Shown: positions 34,667-42,286 of the stretch, in pieces
How positions within the stretch are numbered: position 1 is the stretch's first letter
How the letters are laid out: every line of letters begins with the position of its first letter
NCBI RefSeq assembly: GCF_009690905.1
Contig: NZ_VOSW01000003.1
Location: 124,772 to 170,677, forward strand
Length of the DNA: 45,906 nt
Direction: 5' to 3'
DNA from: Paraburkholderia madseniana
GTDB taxonomy: Bacteria > Pseudomonadota > Gammaproteobacteria > Burkholderiales > Burkholderiaceae
Made by a program: the position numbers and the translations under genes
Notes under the pieces: model-generated
Database searches by the model: none
Seen by the model: the letters and a program-made list of their open reading frames with translations, nothing else
Told to the model about the DNA's origin: nothing

Positions 34667-35056
34667 ATGTCCTGGTCAAATTCTTCCGACACACACACGC
34701 GTGCAGATCTACTGACCTATCTCGTCGTGTCGCAGTTAATCAGACGTCGACTGACTGGGAAGTGGCTGACTGCGCAACACGTGGTTCAATGCACGCATCT
34801 GTGGATGTGCGTTAACGGCAGGATCGACTTGCTCCAGCGTGTGGCGCTGGGCAGCTGCGCACAGGCCTTGGCGATGCATGTAATGCAAGTGTCGAAGGTT
34901 CGATTTGACGCCAAGACGTTAACAGATGCATTTGTCGATCACGTTCATCTCGACTATCAATCTCGAGCCGTCGTGGAGGTGTACCACGCCTGCACCGTCC
35001 ATATCACGTCGGGATCGCGCTTCTTGGACCGCCGTGCGAAGCGCGACAGGCTGTAG
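34667..35056 (+). CDS. Unknown conserved protein, tandem copy B
   Basis: A 129-residue paralogue of copy A: RADLLTYLVVSQLIRRRL aligns with TELLAYLVASQLVMRQR, and LLQRVALGSCAQALAMHV with WLQRVGLACRAQRLAEQI. The first 12 residues and last 20 differ from copy A, so the shared core is about residues 13-110. One residue is deleted relative to A in the NGR-D segment. No good ribosome site is visible before the ATG at 34667. Likely co-transcribed with A; a double terminator lies 260 bases downstream. Function unknown. Confidence 0.7.
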   Translation: MSWSNSSDTHTRADLLTYLVVSQLIRRRLTGKWLTAQHVVQCTHLWMCVNGRIDLLQRVALGSCAQALAMHVMQVSKVRFDAKTLTDAFVDHVHLDYQSRAVVEVYHACTVHITSGSRFLDRRAKRDRL

Positions 35057-35315
35057 CCTGCGTTGTGTTGTTCTGGCCAATGCAGACCACTACAGACTAT
35101 ACCTGTGGCGGCGCGTTGGATCTTCTGATCGGGTGCATCTTGAGAGACTGATGGTTGTTCTGTTGGATCTTGCGATTCTGAAGTAGCTGGGATCTTGCCG
35201 ATTTAATATCGAACGCCTGCGATTGGTGGCCAGCAGTTGCCAGTCAAATTTGGCGGTTGAGTACAAAATTATGTCGGAACAGCGTCGCAGTCGTCGACGA
35301 AAATACACTTCTCTC
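35057..35315. other. Untranslated stretch before a double terminator
   Basis: About 260 bases with no supported gene. Because two terminators follow directly, this may be a long 3' UTR of the tandem pair or hold a small RNA starting near 35200. A possible 54-codon frame from 35272 (SEQRRSRRRKYTSL) runs across both hairpins, so it is unlikely to be coding. Confidence 0.3.
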
Positions 35316-35356
35316 AAGCCTCCGGCAGTAATCCTCGGAATAGCCGGAAGCTTTTT
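35316..35356 (+). terminator. First of two tandem rho-independent terminators
   Basis: An 11-bp stem with one mismatch: left arm 35316-35326 (AAGCCTCCGGC region), right arm 35343-35353 (GCCGGAAGCTT), loop of 16 bases, with the T-run TTTTTT at 35352-35357. It ends plus-strand transcripts from the tandem pair or from an RNA in the preceding stretch. Confidence 0.55.
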
Positions 35357-35357
35357 T

Positions 35358-35388
35358 AAACCGACACCATGTGTCGGTTTTTTTTGTT
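35358..35388 (+). terminator. Second, strong rho-independent terminator
   Basis: A perfect 10-bp stem, AAACCGACAC at 35358-35367 and GTGTCGGTTT at 35371-35380, with a CAT loop and T-run to 35385. It follows the first terminator without a gap. On the minus strand no T-run follows, so it acts on plus-strand transcription. Confidence 0.85.
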
Positions 35389-35397
35389 TCGGGAAAA

Positions 35398-35574
35398 TTA
35401 GGAGCGGTCGAAAATCAATGTTGACCGATTAAGAAATGTATCCGCGAGCTTATGAAATCTCTCCGCTTCGACCTTTAGTAGTTGGGTGAGCTCGGTCCGC
35501 GTTTGTTCTGGGCGTGTCGATGCACAGATGACTTCCATCGCCAAATATCGTTCGTCGAGGAGGGTGTTTAACAC
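35398..35574 (-). CDS. Possible small protein or remnant, unknown
   Basis: A 58-codon minus-strand frame from GTG 35574 to TAA 35398. The composition looks coding and helical: LNTLLDERYLAMEVICAS, RTELTQLLKVEAERFHKLAD. Upstream on the same strand, two other frames give MTDSDRLLLILS and YTDRLITYLLTRVSRMAHLA, which suggests one older gene broken by two frameshifts between about 35398 and 35690. No ribosome site or family match. Low confidence. Confidence 0.3.
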   Translation of the reverse strand: MLNTLLDERYLAMEVICASTRPEQTRTELTQLLKVEAERFHKLADTFLNRSTLIFDRS

Positions 35575-35967
35575 TCTTGTCTAGTTTCGTTCGCGAGATG
35601 AGCCATGCGACTCACTCTGGTAAGCAGATAGGTGATCAGACGATCGGTGTACCGAAAGTATTAGCAAAAGTCTGTCGCTATCAGTCATGGCTACCCCCGT
35701 TGTATGGTTGGTAGATTTGCGTAAAAAAATCCGACTGTACTGCTGTGCAGCAAGCGGCCATCTATAGTCGATCACGCCAGACGTGCTGCTCCGACCAGTG
35801 CCTGGATCGCCGACTCGCACCGTTCCGGAGCGGGGCACGCCAGCAGGTCACATACGTAAGCCGGCGGAGCGAAAGACGACGGATAAAGCCAAACGTTTGT
35901 CATGAAAAATGCTGCGTTGCAGGATAGGCTCAAGACGTCTCAATTGTTAGATCAAGTGGCGAAATAT

Positions 35968-36225
35968 ATGACGATCGCTCTGTCGATTCTTTCGAAATTT
36001 TGTTTCGGCTGGACGCTTGTCTATCTGATCTTCAGCTTGCTTTCTGCTTTGAAGGTCGGGAGGCGGCACTTCCAACCGGTCGTCTTTCTTGAGTTTCAGC
36101 CGCATCGCGCGCGCGGCCCTTGGGAAGCTGCAAGGGCTAAGTTGATGATGCGGATGGGGCTATGCACGATCTTCATCGTGCCCGTCGGAATTGCGTCTTT
36201 TATCGCGTCAGTGTTTATTTCGTAG
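35968..36225 (+). CDS. Small two-helix membrane protein, unknown family, copy 2
   Basis: An 85-residue protein, the same length as copy 1 at 25702-25959. Two transmembrane helices (about 5-25, ILSKFCFGWTLVYLIFSL; 64-84, LCTIFIVPVGIASFIASVF) flank the conserved loop VVFLEFQPHRARG. An in-frame ATG at 35902 would add 22 residues (KNAALQDRLKTSQLLDQVA), but the paralogue comparison favours 35968. The nucleotide sequences of the two copies are also clearly related over the first helix. It is the last gene before the 1.2-kb leader of the exopolysaccharide operon. Function unknown. Confidence 0.7.
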   Translation: MTIALSILSKFCFGWTLVYLIFSLLSALKVGRRHFQPVVFLEFQPHRARGPWEAARAKLMMRMGLCTIFIVPVGIASFIASVFIS

Positions 36226-37450
36226 ATCTGCAACGTCAGCTTCAATCGAGGACTGCTAACAACATCAATGAAGGCTTCCCTGGCGCGGTGTTAGCCGGAC
36301 GTCCTGTCCCGGGCAATAAAAACAACCACTTGAAGTTACAGACAGTCAGTCGCAATTCTCAGTGACGCTTTCGGAACAGTAATTGTTCCGGTCGTGGGCG
36401 ATCGCCTCGGATGCGGCCTTCGGTATCGGATGAAATCATGTCGGTTGTGGCGGCAATAGACCGGAAAGTTGGGTGGAGTCAGCCAAATCCATGGCGCATT
36501 TTGCCACGGTAGTTTGCTCATATTTTTCCGACCCGGTGCACCTCATTGACCTGAAGATCTGGCGCGAATTGGTTTGATAGCATCAGATTAGCGGAGCACG
36601 AGGATTGGAATCCACAGGTCGCTTCAACGTGTGCAAAGGATGTATGGGCTGGCTTTCGCACCTGCAAATTTCCATTCAATTCGTGCAGATTGTGGACCAT
36701 CGAAACTGAATGGATTCGGATGCGTTGTATGGGCTCGGATGCCCCTTTGGAAGAGCGTAGCGGTGGAATTGACGCAGCCACGGAGTAGAGTCAAGCAGGC
36801 GTCAAACAGTGAGATTTTCTGGATAAAGGATGCCCGGTCGAGGTCGTGGCAGTTCACCCTAAATTGCTACGTGAATGGGCTGTTGTATGTGTGCCAGGCA
36901 CAATGCGCGAGACACGTGAATGGCCTACTCAGACGCGTCAGGAGCGAATGGGCTAAAACGCCAACATGTTGGCGTTTTCCGTCAGTCACATTACGTCTGA
37001 AGGCAGCCTATGTATGATGCACTGCAACTGAAGCCCAGGCGGTCGTTTTAAAAATGAGAGATGGCGGTAGTGTTTGAGATTTAAGCTATTGCAGATCATT
37101 CATTACGGCACTCGGAAAAGGCGAGCAGAGTTTTTTGTGAAGAAATGACGTACATCATCGGACTATTTAAAATGCGCGATCTTTATGGTCGGTGCGAGAA
37201 GTACGAATCTCATGTCACGTTAATACTCCACGTCACTGCTGCGTGTGGCTGCAGCTGGCGCCAGTCGTAAAACGCACCGCTCAATTCAACTCGCATCTGT
37301 TTTGGGGCAGACGTTGTAGTGTCGCTGGACATGACTTTGGCGAACTTTGTACGGCCCATGATCGAGGGAGATACGTCAGGCCGCCTACAGTGTGGGGAAA
37401 TTAAAAGTGCAACATTTCTGATCCTGTTGGAATGTCGAATAGGAGTACGT
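36226..37450. other. 1.2-kb non-coding region upstream of the exopolysaccharide operon
   Basis: No supported gene. Short frames (36631-37017, 37192-37404) have no ribosome site or known fold. It contains a 7-bp inverted repeat CGGAACA-N5-TGTTCCG at 36372-36390 and the 24-base palindrome at 36955-36978. Sequence from 37018 to 37200 is AT-rich and probably includes the operon promoter. The size suggests several regulator sites or a long 5' leader. Confidence 0.45.
36955..36978. terminator. Bidirectional terminator-like perfect palindrome
   Basis: A 24-base perfect palindrome: arm AAAACGCCAA at 36955-36964, loop CATG, arm TTGGCGTTTT at 36969-36978. The flanking A and T runs make it terminator-like on both strands. 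It would insulate the exopolysaccharide operon from upstream transcription, or end a small RNA. Confidence 0.6.
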
Positions 37451-38980
37451 ATGGGTTACACGTCGGTCAGTGAGGCGGAAGTTAGTGATAGTGATATCAA
37501 GATAGTTCCGACGGAAGAGCGGGTTGCCTCTGCAGCGGCTGTGCGACTCGTACCTGTTGTACTTGCGGGAGGAGTGGGTTCGCGACTGTGGCCCGTGTCA
37601 CGGGAACAATATCCAAAGCAATTGATTGATTTGCTGGGGCCGGATTCGTTACTACAAGCAACTGTGCAACGGATGAAAGGGTTCCATGCCGATGGAGGTA
37701 CGGTGAGTACGCCGATCATCGTATGCGGCGACGATCACCGCTTCGTTACGTCGGAACAACTCCGGGCAAGAGGAATCGACGCACGCATCGTGGTTGAACC
37801 GACGCGACGCGACACGGCACCCGCGCTGACACTCGCCGCTGCGGCGGCGTGTTCGGATGGTGACGACGCGATCATTGTTGCAATGCCGGCAGATCATTCG
37901 ATCGAGAACCTCAATGCCTTCCAGTCGACGATTGCGTTGGCGGCTCGGCATGCGCAGCACGGCGCGATTGTGACACTGGGCGTGCCGCCGACGCGTCCTG
38001 ATACGGGCTTTGGTTACATCAAGCTTGGTACTGACCTTAGCGGTGGCGCGCATCGTATTGAGCGATTCGTCGAAAAACCGGTGGCCGAATTGGCCGCGCG
38101 GTACATCGCATCGGGGCAGTACTGGTGGAACAGCGGAATATTCGTTGTGCGGGCGAGCGTATGGCTCGCTACGCTCAAGATCATACAGCCGGCGATGCAC
38201 GACGCGTGCTTGTTAGCCCACGCGCAAGGTACTTGCGATGGGTTGTATTTCCGTCCTGGTGTAGAGGCTTTCAAGTCTTCCCCGTCGGACTCGATTGACT
38301 ACGCGGTGATGGAACGTCTCGGATCGGACGAACGACTCGCGGAAGGCGTGGTGGTATCGCTTGACGCAGGGTGGTCGGATCTTGGGTCTTGGGACGCCGT
38401 ATGGGAAGCACTCGACAAGGACGCGGACGGCAACGCTGCGCGCGGACGAGTCGTGTTCGAAGGGACGACGTCCAGCTTCGCCCACTCGCAGGGGCGTCTC
38501 ATCGCCTGCGTCGGCGTGACCAACGTGGTCGTTGTGGAGACCGACGATGCCGTGCTGGTCGCCGACCGCTCGCGCTTGCAGGAAGTAAAGAGTGTGGTTA
38601 GCCGGATGAAAGCGCTGCAAGCTCCCGAGGCCGATGCGCATCGAAAGGTACGGCGCCCATGGGGTTACTACGACTCAATCGATCGTGGTGAGCGATTTCA
38701 GGTAAAGCGGATCGTCGTGAATCCGGGCGGCCGCCTGTCATTGCAATTGCATCACCATCGCGCCGAGCACTGGATCGTGGTAAGCGGCACGGCGCTCGTC
38801 GCGCGTGGCGGTGAGGAATTCATGCTCAGTGAGAATCAGTCGACGTTTATTCCGCTGGGTGTGACGCATCGTCTGGAGAATCCGGGCAAGTTGCCACTCG
38901 AACTTATCGAAGTGCAGTCCGGATCGTATCTCGGCGAAGACGACATCGTTCGTTTCGATGACACATACGGGCGCGCGTGA
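37451..38980 (+). CDS. manC: Bifunctional mannose-1-phosphate guanylyltransferase/mannose-6-phosphate isomerase
   Basis: A 509-residue type II enzyme (BceA-like in cepacian clusters). The ATG at 37451 follows AGGAG; an upstream in-frame start is rejected. The nucleotidyltransferase domain (about 33-320) starts GGVGSRLWPVSREQYPKQ, with AMPADHSIE, FGYIKLG and FVEKPVAELAARYI. The C-terminal cupin (about 390-509) has RPWGYYDSIDRGERFQVKRI and the metal site LQLHHHRAEHWIVVSGTA. It supplies mannose-1-phosphate and GDP-mannose, the precursor used by gmd and fcl further down. First gene of the operon; the next gene starts within or just after its end. Confidence 0.95.
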   Translation: MGYTSVSEAEVSDSDIKIVPTEERVASAAAVRLVPVVLAGGVGSRLWPVSREQYPKQLIDLLGPDSLLQATVQRMKGFHADGGTVSTPIIVCGDDHRFVTSEQLRARGIDARIVVEPTRRDTAPALTLAAAAACSDGDDAIIVAMPADHSIENLNAFQSTIALAARHAQHGAIVTLGVPPTRPDTGFGYIKLGTDLSGGAHRIERFVEKPVAELAARYIASGQYWWNSGIFVVRASVWLATLKIIQPAMHDACLLAHAQGTCDGLYFRPGVEAFKSSPSDSIDYAVMERLGSDERLAEGVVVSLDAGWSDLGSWDAVWEALDKDADGNAARGRVVFEGTTSSFAHSQGRLIACVGVTNVVVVETDDAVLVADRSRLQEVKSVVSRMKALQAPEADAHRKVRRPWGYYDSIDRGERFQVKRIVVNPGGRLSLQLHHHRAEHWIVVSGTALVARGGEEFMLSENQSTFIPLGVTHRLENPGKLPLELIEVQSGSYLGEDDIVRFDDTYGRA

Positions 38981-39026
38981 CGCGTCGGTATGTTACGCAG
39001 TCCAACTTCAGGCGGGGAATCGCGAG

Positions 39027-40406
39027 ATGCTCGGGATACAGGCGTTATTGGCGCGGCTTGTCGATTTGGTCCTCATCGTGACGGGGGCCATGGTGGCGTC
39101 GCATATTCGCTTTGAGGATCTAGGGCAGAGTCGAGGAGACGGGGCGTTTATTACGTTTTCCGTCGCATTCGCGTTGGTGTCGTTTCCGGTTTTCGGCTTG
39201 TACGAGTCGTGGCGTGGCCGTTCGTTGTTGCGATTGACCGGACAGGTTTCGATAGCGTGGCTGGTGGTGCAGGCGTGCGGACTGGTGCTGATGTTCTCGC
39301 TGCACCGCACGGATTTCATCTCGCGCCTGTGGTTCGCCTATTGGACCGCGATCACGGGCGGTGCATTGATCGTATCGCGACTGATGTTACATGCCGTTCT
39401 GCGCAGCGTGCGTTATGCCGGTCTGAATTTGCGCAACGTGGCAGTGCTCGGGGTCGGGGCTCATTGCCAGGAAGTGGTGGGCAAACTCGAGGCGTCCCCT
39501 TCCAGCGGTTTTCGTGCATCTGCGGTGTTTGATGTGGGGCCGGAAGGAAGTGTCGTGCTGAACGGCGTGCCGGTGTTCGACGATTTTCACAAGTTTGCCG
39601 AACACGTTCGGAGCGCAGGCGTACAGGAAATCTGGCTGGCTTTGCCCTTGGCGGAAGCGTCAACCATGCTGCGCTTCGTCAATGAATTCCGTGACGACCT
39701 CGTGAATATCCGCTTCATTCCTGACGTGCGCAGCATGGCGTTATTCGAAGGCGGCGTGATCGACCTGATCGGGGCGCCGGCGATTAGCCTTGTCGCATCG
39801 CCTTTGCCAGCACGCGCAATCGTGCAGAAGGAAATTTTCGATCGCGTATTTGCGGCGCTTGCGTTACTCGCGTTGATACCGTTGTTGACGATTATTGCGG
39901 TTGCCGTGAAGTGTTCATCGCGTGGGCCGGTGTTTTTCACGCAACATCGCAAAGGGGCTGATGGCCGCGTGTTCAAAATCTACAAGTTCCGGACGATGCG
40001 TCCACATGCCGAAAAGACAGGCGTGGTCACGCAGGCTACGAAGGGTGACCCGCGCATCACTCGCGTGGGTGCCCTGCTGCGACGGACGAGCCTTGACGAG
40101 CTACCGCAGTTTTTCAACGTTCTTCGCGGCGAAATGTCGGTGGTCGGGCCTCGTCCGCACGCGATCGAGCACGATGAGCTTTATCAGAAAGTCATCAACG
40201 GCTACATCCATCGCTACCGGATCAAACCGGGCATTACTGGTTGGGCGCAGGTAAACGGATTCCGCGGCGAGACGGACCGGGTCGAGAAGATGCAGAAGCG
40301 CGTGGAGCATGACCTCTACTACCTGCGCAACTGGTCGTTCGCGTTGGACATGCGGATTGTCGTGACAACGGTAGCGAGGGGACTGGTTAGCAGCAACGCG
40401 TATTAG
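39027..40406 (+). CDS. Undecaprenyl-phosphate sugar-1-phosphate transferase (WcaJ/BceB-like)
   Basis: A 459-residue polyisoprenyl-phosphate hexose-1-phosphate transferase. Four N-terminal transmembrane helices (about 5-125), a cytoplasmic Rossmann-like CoA-binding region ([15 protein letters not shown]), a reentrant hydrophobic segment ([20 protein letters not shown]) and the catalytic domain ([57 protein letters not shown]). It starts the repeat unit by moving glucose-1-phosphate (or a related sugar) to undecaprenyl phosphate. ATG 39027 has GGGGAA upstream; an alternative ATG at 38958 overlaps manC by 23 bases without a ribosome site. Confidence 0.93.
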   Translation: MLGIQALLARLVDLVLIVTGAMVASHIRFEDLGQSRGDGAFITFSVAFALVSFPVFGLYESWRGRSLLRLTGQVSIAWLVVQACGLVLMFSLHRTDFISRLWFAYWTAITGGALIVSRLMLHAVLRSVRYAGLNLRNVAVLGVGAHCQEVVGKLEASPSSGFRASAVFDVGPEGSVVLNGVPVFDDFHKFAEHVRSAGVQEIWLALPLAEASTMLRFVNEFRDDLVNIRFIPDVRSMALFEGGVIDLIGAPAISLVASPLPARAIVQKEIFDRVFAALALLALIPLLTIIAVAVKCSSRGPVFFTQHRKGADGRVFKIYKFRTMRPHAEKTGVVTQATKGDPRITRVGALLRRTSLDELPQFFNVLRGEMSVVGPRPHAIEHDELYQKVINGYIHRYRIKPGITGWAQVNGFRGETDRVEKMQKRVEHDLYYLRNWSFALDMRIVVTTVARGLVSSNAY

Positions 40407-40673
40407 CGATCCAGATGAAACACTCATGCGGTAAATAAATTTCGGAATTGACGCTGTGAACCGCGCTTTCAGGCTTGTCGGCCCGCGAGGTGATGCGTGA
40501 CCGATTCCTCCCGCGTGTACGCATACAGACCACGTGTTCCGCACGGAGAAAGCGCTTGACGCCAGATCTGAGTGCGCATTAGCCGAATCCGGGAAATGGC
40601 TTTTCGCCATTCCTGAGCGGCAATAGCTATCGCCATGTGAAAGAAGAGTTGGACGAAATTCGAGGAATAACTG
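40407..40673. other. Gap between the sugar transferase and Wza-like genes
   Basis: 267 bases inside an otherwise tight operon. A UDP-glucose dehydrogenase gene (bceC) lies in this position in the described cepacian cluster; here there is none. An imperfect hairpin (GGAAATGGC / GCCATTCC) at about 40590-40615 could modulate read-through. Confidence 0.4.
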
Positions 40674-41846
40674 ATGGGATTTTTTGGAAAGTGTAATGGA
40701 GATGGAGTGGAACGTCCTGATCGCCGCTGTACTCGTCTACTGATGAGCGTCGCCGCAAGTACTGTGTTGTCGGCCTGTGCAGTGGCTCCTGGTATGCGGA
40801 TGTCTACTCCGGCAACGCTGCCGGTCGCAAGCGGGAACTCAGAGGTGCCGCCGATCGAGATGCAGATTCCGATTACCGATATCAACGTCGCCTTGACAGA
40901 AAGGATGCGCGAGGCGGATGCGCAGGCAAACGCAGTGCAACTGCGTGAGCTGATGAGTAAGCCGGAGCCGTACACATTGGGGGCGGGGGATGTTCTGCAG
41001 ATCACCGTGTGGGATCACCCTGAACTGATGGCGGCGCTGGGCGCCCAGACGCAAACGAACAACCGGCCCTTCGATCCGGCGCAAGGATTCGTGATTGACA
41101 GCAACGGTAATGTGCAGATGCCATATGCGGGTAACGTTCATGTTGCCGGCCTACGTGTCGATCAGAGCCAGCAGGCGGTGTACGCCGCATTGAGCAAAGT
41201 GTTCGTCCGGCCGCAGGTGACGGTGCGTGTGGCTTCGTTTCGTGCCAAGCAGGTGTATGTGGACGGCGAGGTGCGCGCGCCGGGCGCTGTTCCGATTAAC
41301 GATGTTCCACTGACCCTGTTCGAAGCCGTTAACCGGGCCGGCGACTTCAGTACGACAGCCGATCAAAGCCGGATGGTCCTCGTGCGGGACGGCGTGTCCT
41401 ATCGGTTGAATCTCACAAGCATGCTATCGAGCGATCAGAACCCTTCAAAAATACTGCTAAAGAACGGTGACTTGTTGCGTGTCGTTTCGCGCGATGACAA
41501 CGGCGCATTTGTCATGGGCGAGGTCAACAAGCCTGTAACCGCCATTCCCATGAAGAGCGGCAAGCTGACATTGAGCGATGCCCTATCGCAGGCCGGCAGC
41601 GTGAATACTGCCAGTGCGGACGCAGCGCAGCTCTATGTGATTCGCGGCTCGTCCGAAACGACGCCGCAGGTATTCCATCTCGATGCGCGCTCGCCAGTCG
41701 CCATGGTGCTGGCGAATCAATTCGAGTTGCAGCCCAAGGACGTCGTGTATGTGGATGGTAACGGTCTCGTTCGCTTCAGCCGTGTGCTGAATCTGCTGCT
41801 GCCCGCGATCAACGCAGGCCTGACCGAGGCGATTGTAACGAAATGA
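40674..41846 (+). CDS. Wza-like outer-membrane polysaccharide export lipoprotein
   Basis: A 390-residue protein with GAGGA seven bases before the ATG. Lipobox LSAC with Cys35 after a long basic N-region. The Poly_export domain begins at [19 protein letters not shown] (about 100) and includes [20 protein letters not shown]; two SLBB domains follow ([20 protein letters not shown] and [20 protein letters not shown]). It forms the octameric outer-membrane channel for the polymer and works with the Wzc-like protein. Its end overlaps the phosphatase start by 4 bases (ATGA). Confidence 0.95.
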   Translation: MGFFGKCNGDGVERPDRRCTRLLMSVAASTVLSACAVAPGMRMSTPATLPVASGNSEVPPIEMQIPITDINVALTERMREADAQANAVQLRELMSKPEPYTLGAGDVLQITVWDHPELMAALGAQTQTNNRPFDPAQGFVIDSNGNVQMPYAGNVHVAGLRVDQSQQAVYAALSKVFVRPQVTVRVASFRAKQVYVDGEVRAPGAVPINDVPLTLFEAVNRAGDFSTTADQSRMVLVRDGVSYRLNLTSMLSSDQNPSKILLKNGDLLRVVSRDDNGAFVMGEVNKPVTAIPMKSGKLTLSDALSQAGSVNTASADAAQLYVIRGSSETTPQVFHLDARSPVAMVLANQFELQPKDVVYVDGNGLVRFSRVLNLLLPAINAGLTEAIVTK

Positions 41847-42283
41847 TAGACAGCATCCTTGTTGTGTGTGAAGGAAACATCTGCCGAAGTCCGATGGCTC
41901 AGGCGCTGCTCACGAAGCAGTTGCCTGGCGTTAGTGTAATGTCCGCCGGCTGGGCCGCGGTCGTCGGACGCGGTGCCGATCCCATCGCTATCGAATTGAT
42001 GGCGGAGCGTGAAATTGACATCAAAGGTCATATTGCCGTGGACTTGAACCTGCTCCACATGCGCTCGGCAGAACTTGTTCTGTCGATGACGCAGGAACAG
42101 CGCAAGAGGATCGAAACGAACTATCCCTTCGCGAAGGGCAAGGTCTATCGCCTCGGTGACCATGAGGGCATAGACGTACTTGACCCGTACCGCAAAGGAC
42201 GCGCGGCCTTCGAAACGGCCTTGGCGCAGATTGAGCGTGGCGTGGCGCACTGGCTCGACGCAATGGTTCGACTGACTCACTAA
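41843..42283 (+). CDS. Low-molecular-weight protein tyrosine phosphatase (Wzb/BceD-like)
   Basis: A 146-residue phosphatase. The P-loop CEGNICRS (Cys9 to Arg15) fits CX5R(S/T), and the general acid is Asp114 in LDPYRKG. It removes phosphate from the C-terminal tyrosines of the partner kinase encoded three bases downstream, setting polymer length and export. Translational coupling to Wza by ATGA overlap. Length and motifs are entirely standard. Confidence 0.96.
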   Translation: MIDSILVVCEGNICRSPMAQALLTKQLPGVSVMSAGWAAVVGRGADPIAIELMAEREIDIKGHIAVDLNLLHMRSAELVLSMTQEQRKRIETNYPFAKGKVYRLGDHEGIDVLDPYRKGRAAFETALAQIERGVAHWLDAMVRLTH

Positions 42284-42286
42284 TCT

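Noticed and set aside
36631..37017. 128-codon plus-strand frame
   Set aside because: It runs through the terminator-like palindrome at 36955-36978, has no ribosome site, and its composition is not protein-like.
24900..37400. A mobile island bounded by an insertion sequence or tRNA
   Set aside because: The region is decayed and less GC-rich, but I found no transposase, integrase, tRNA or flanking direct repeat.
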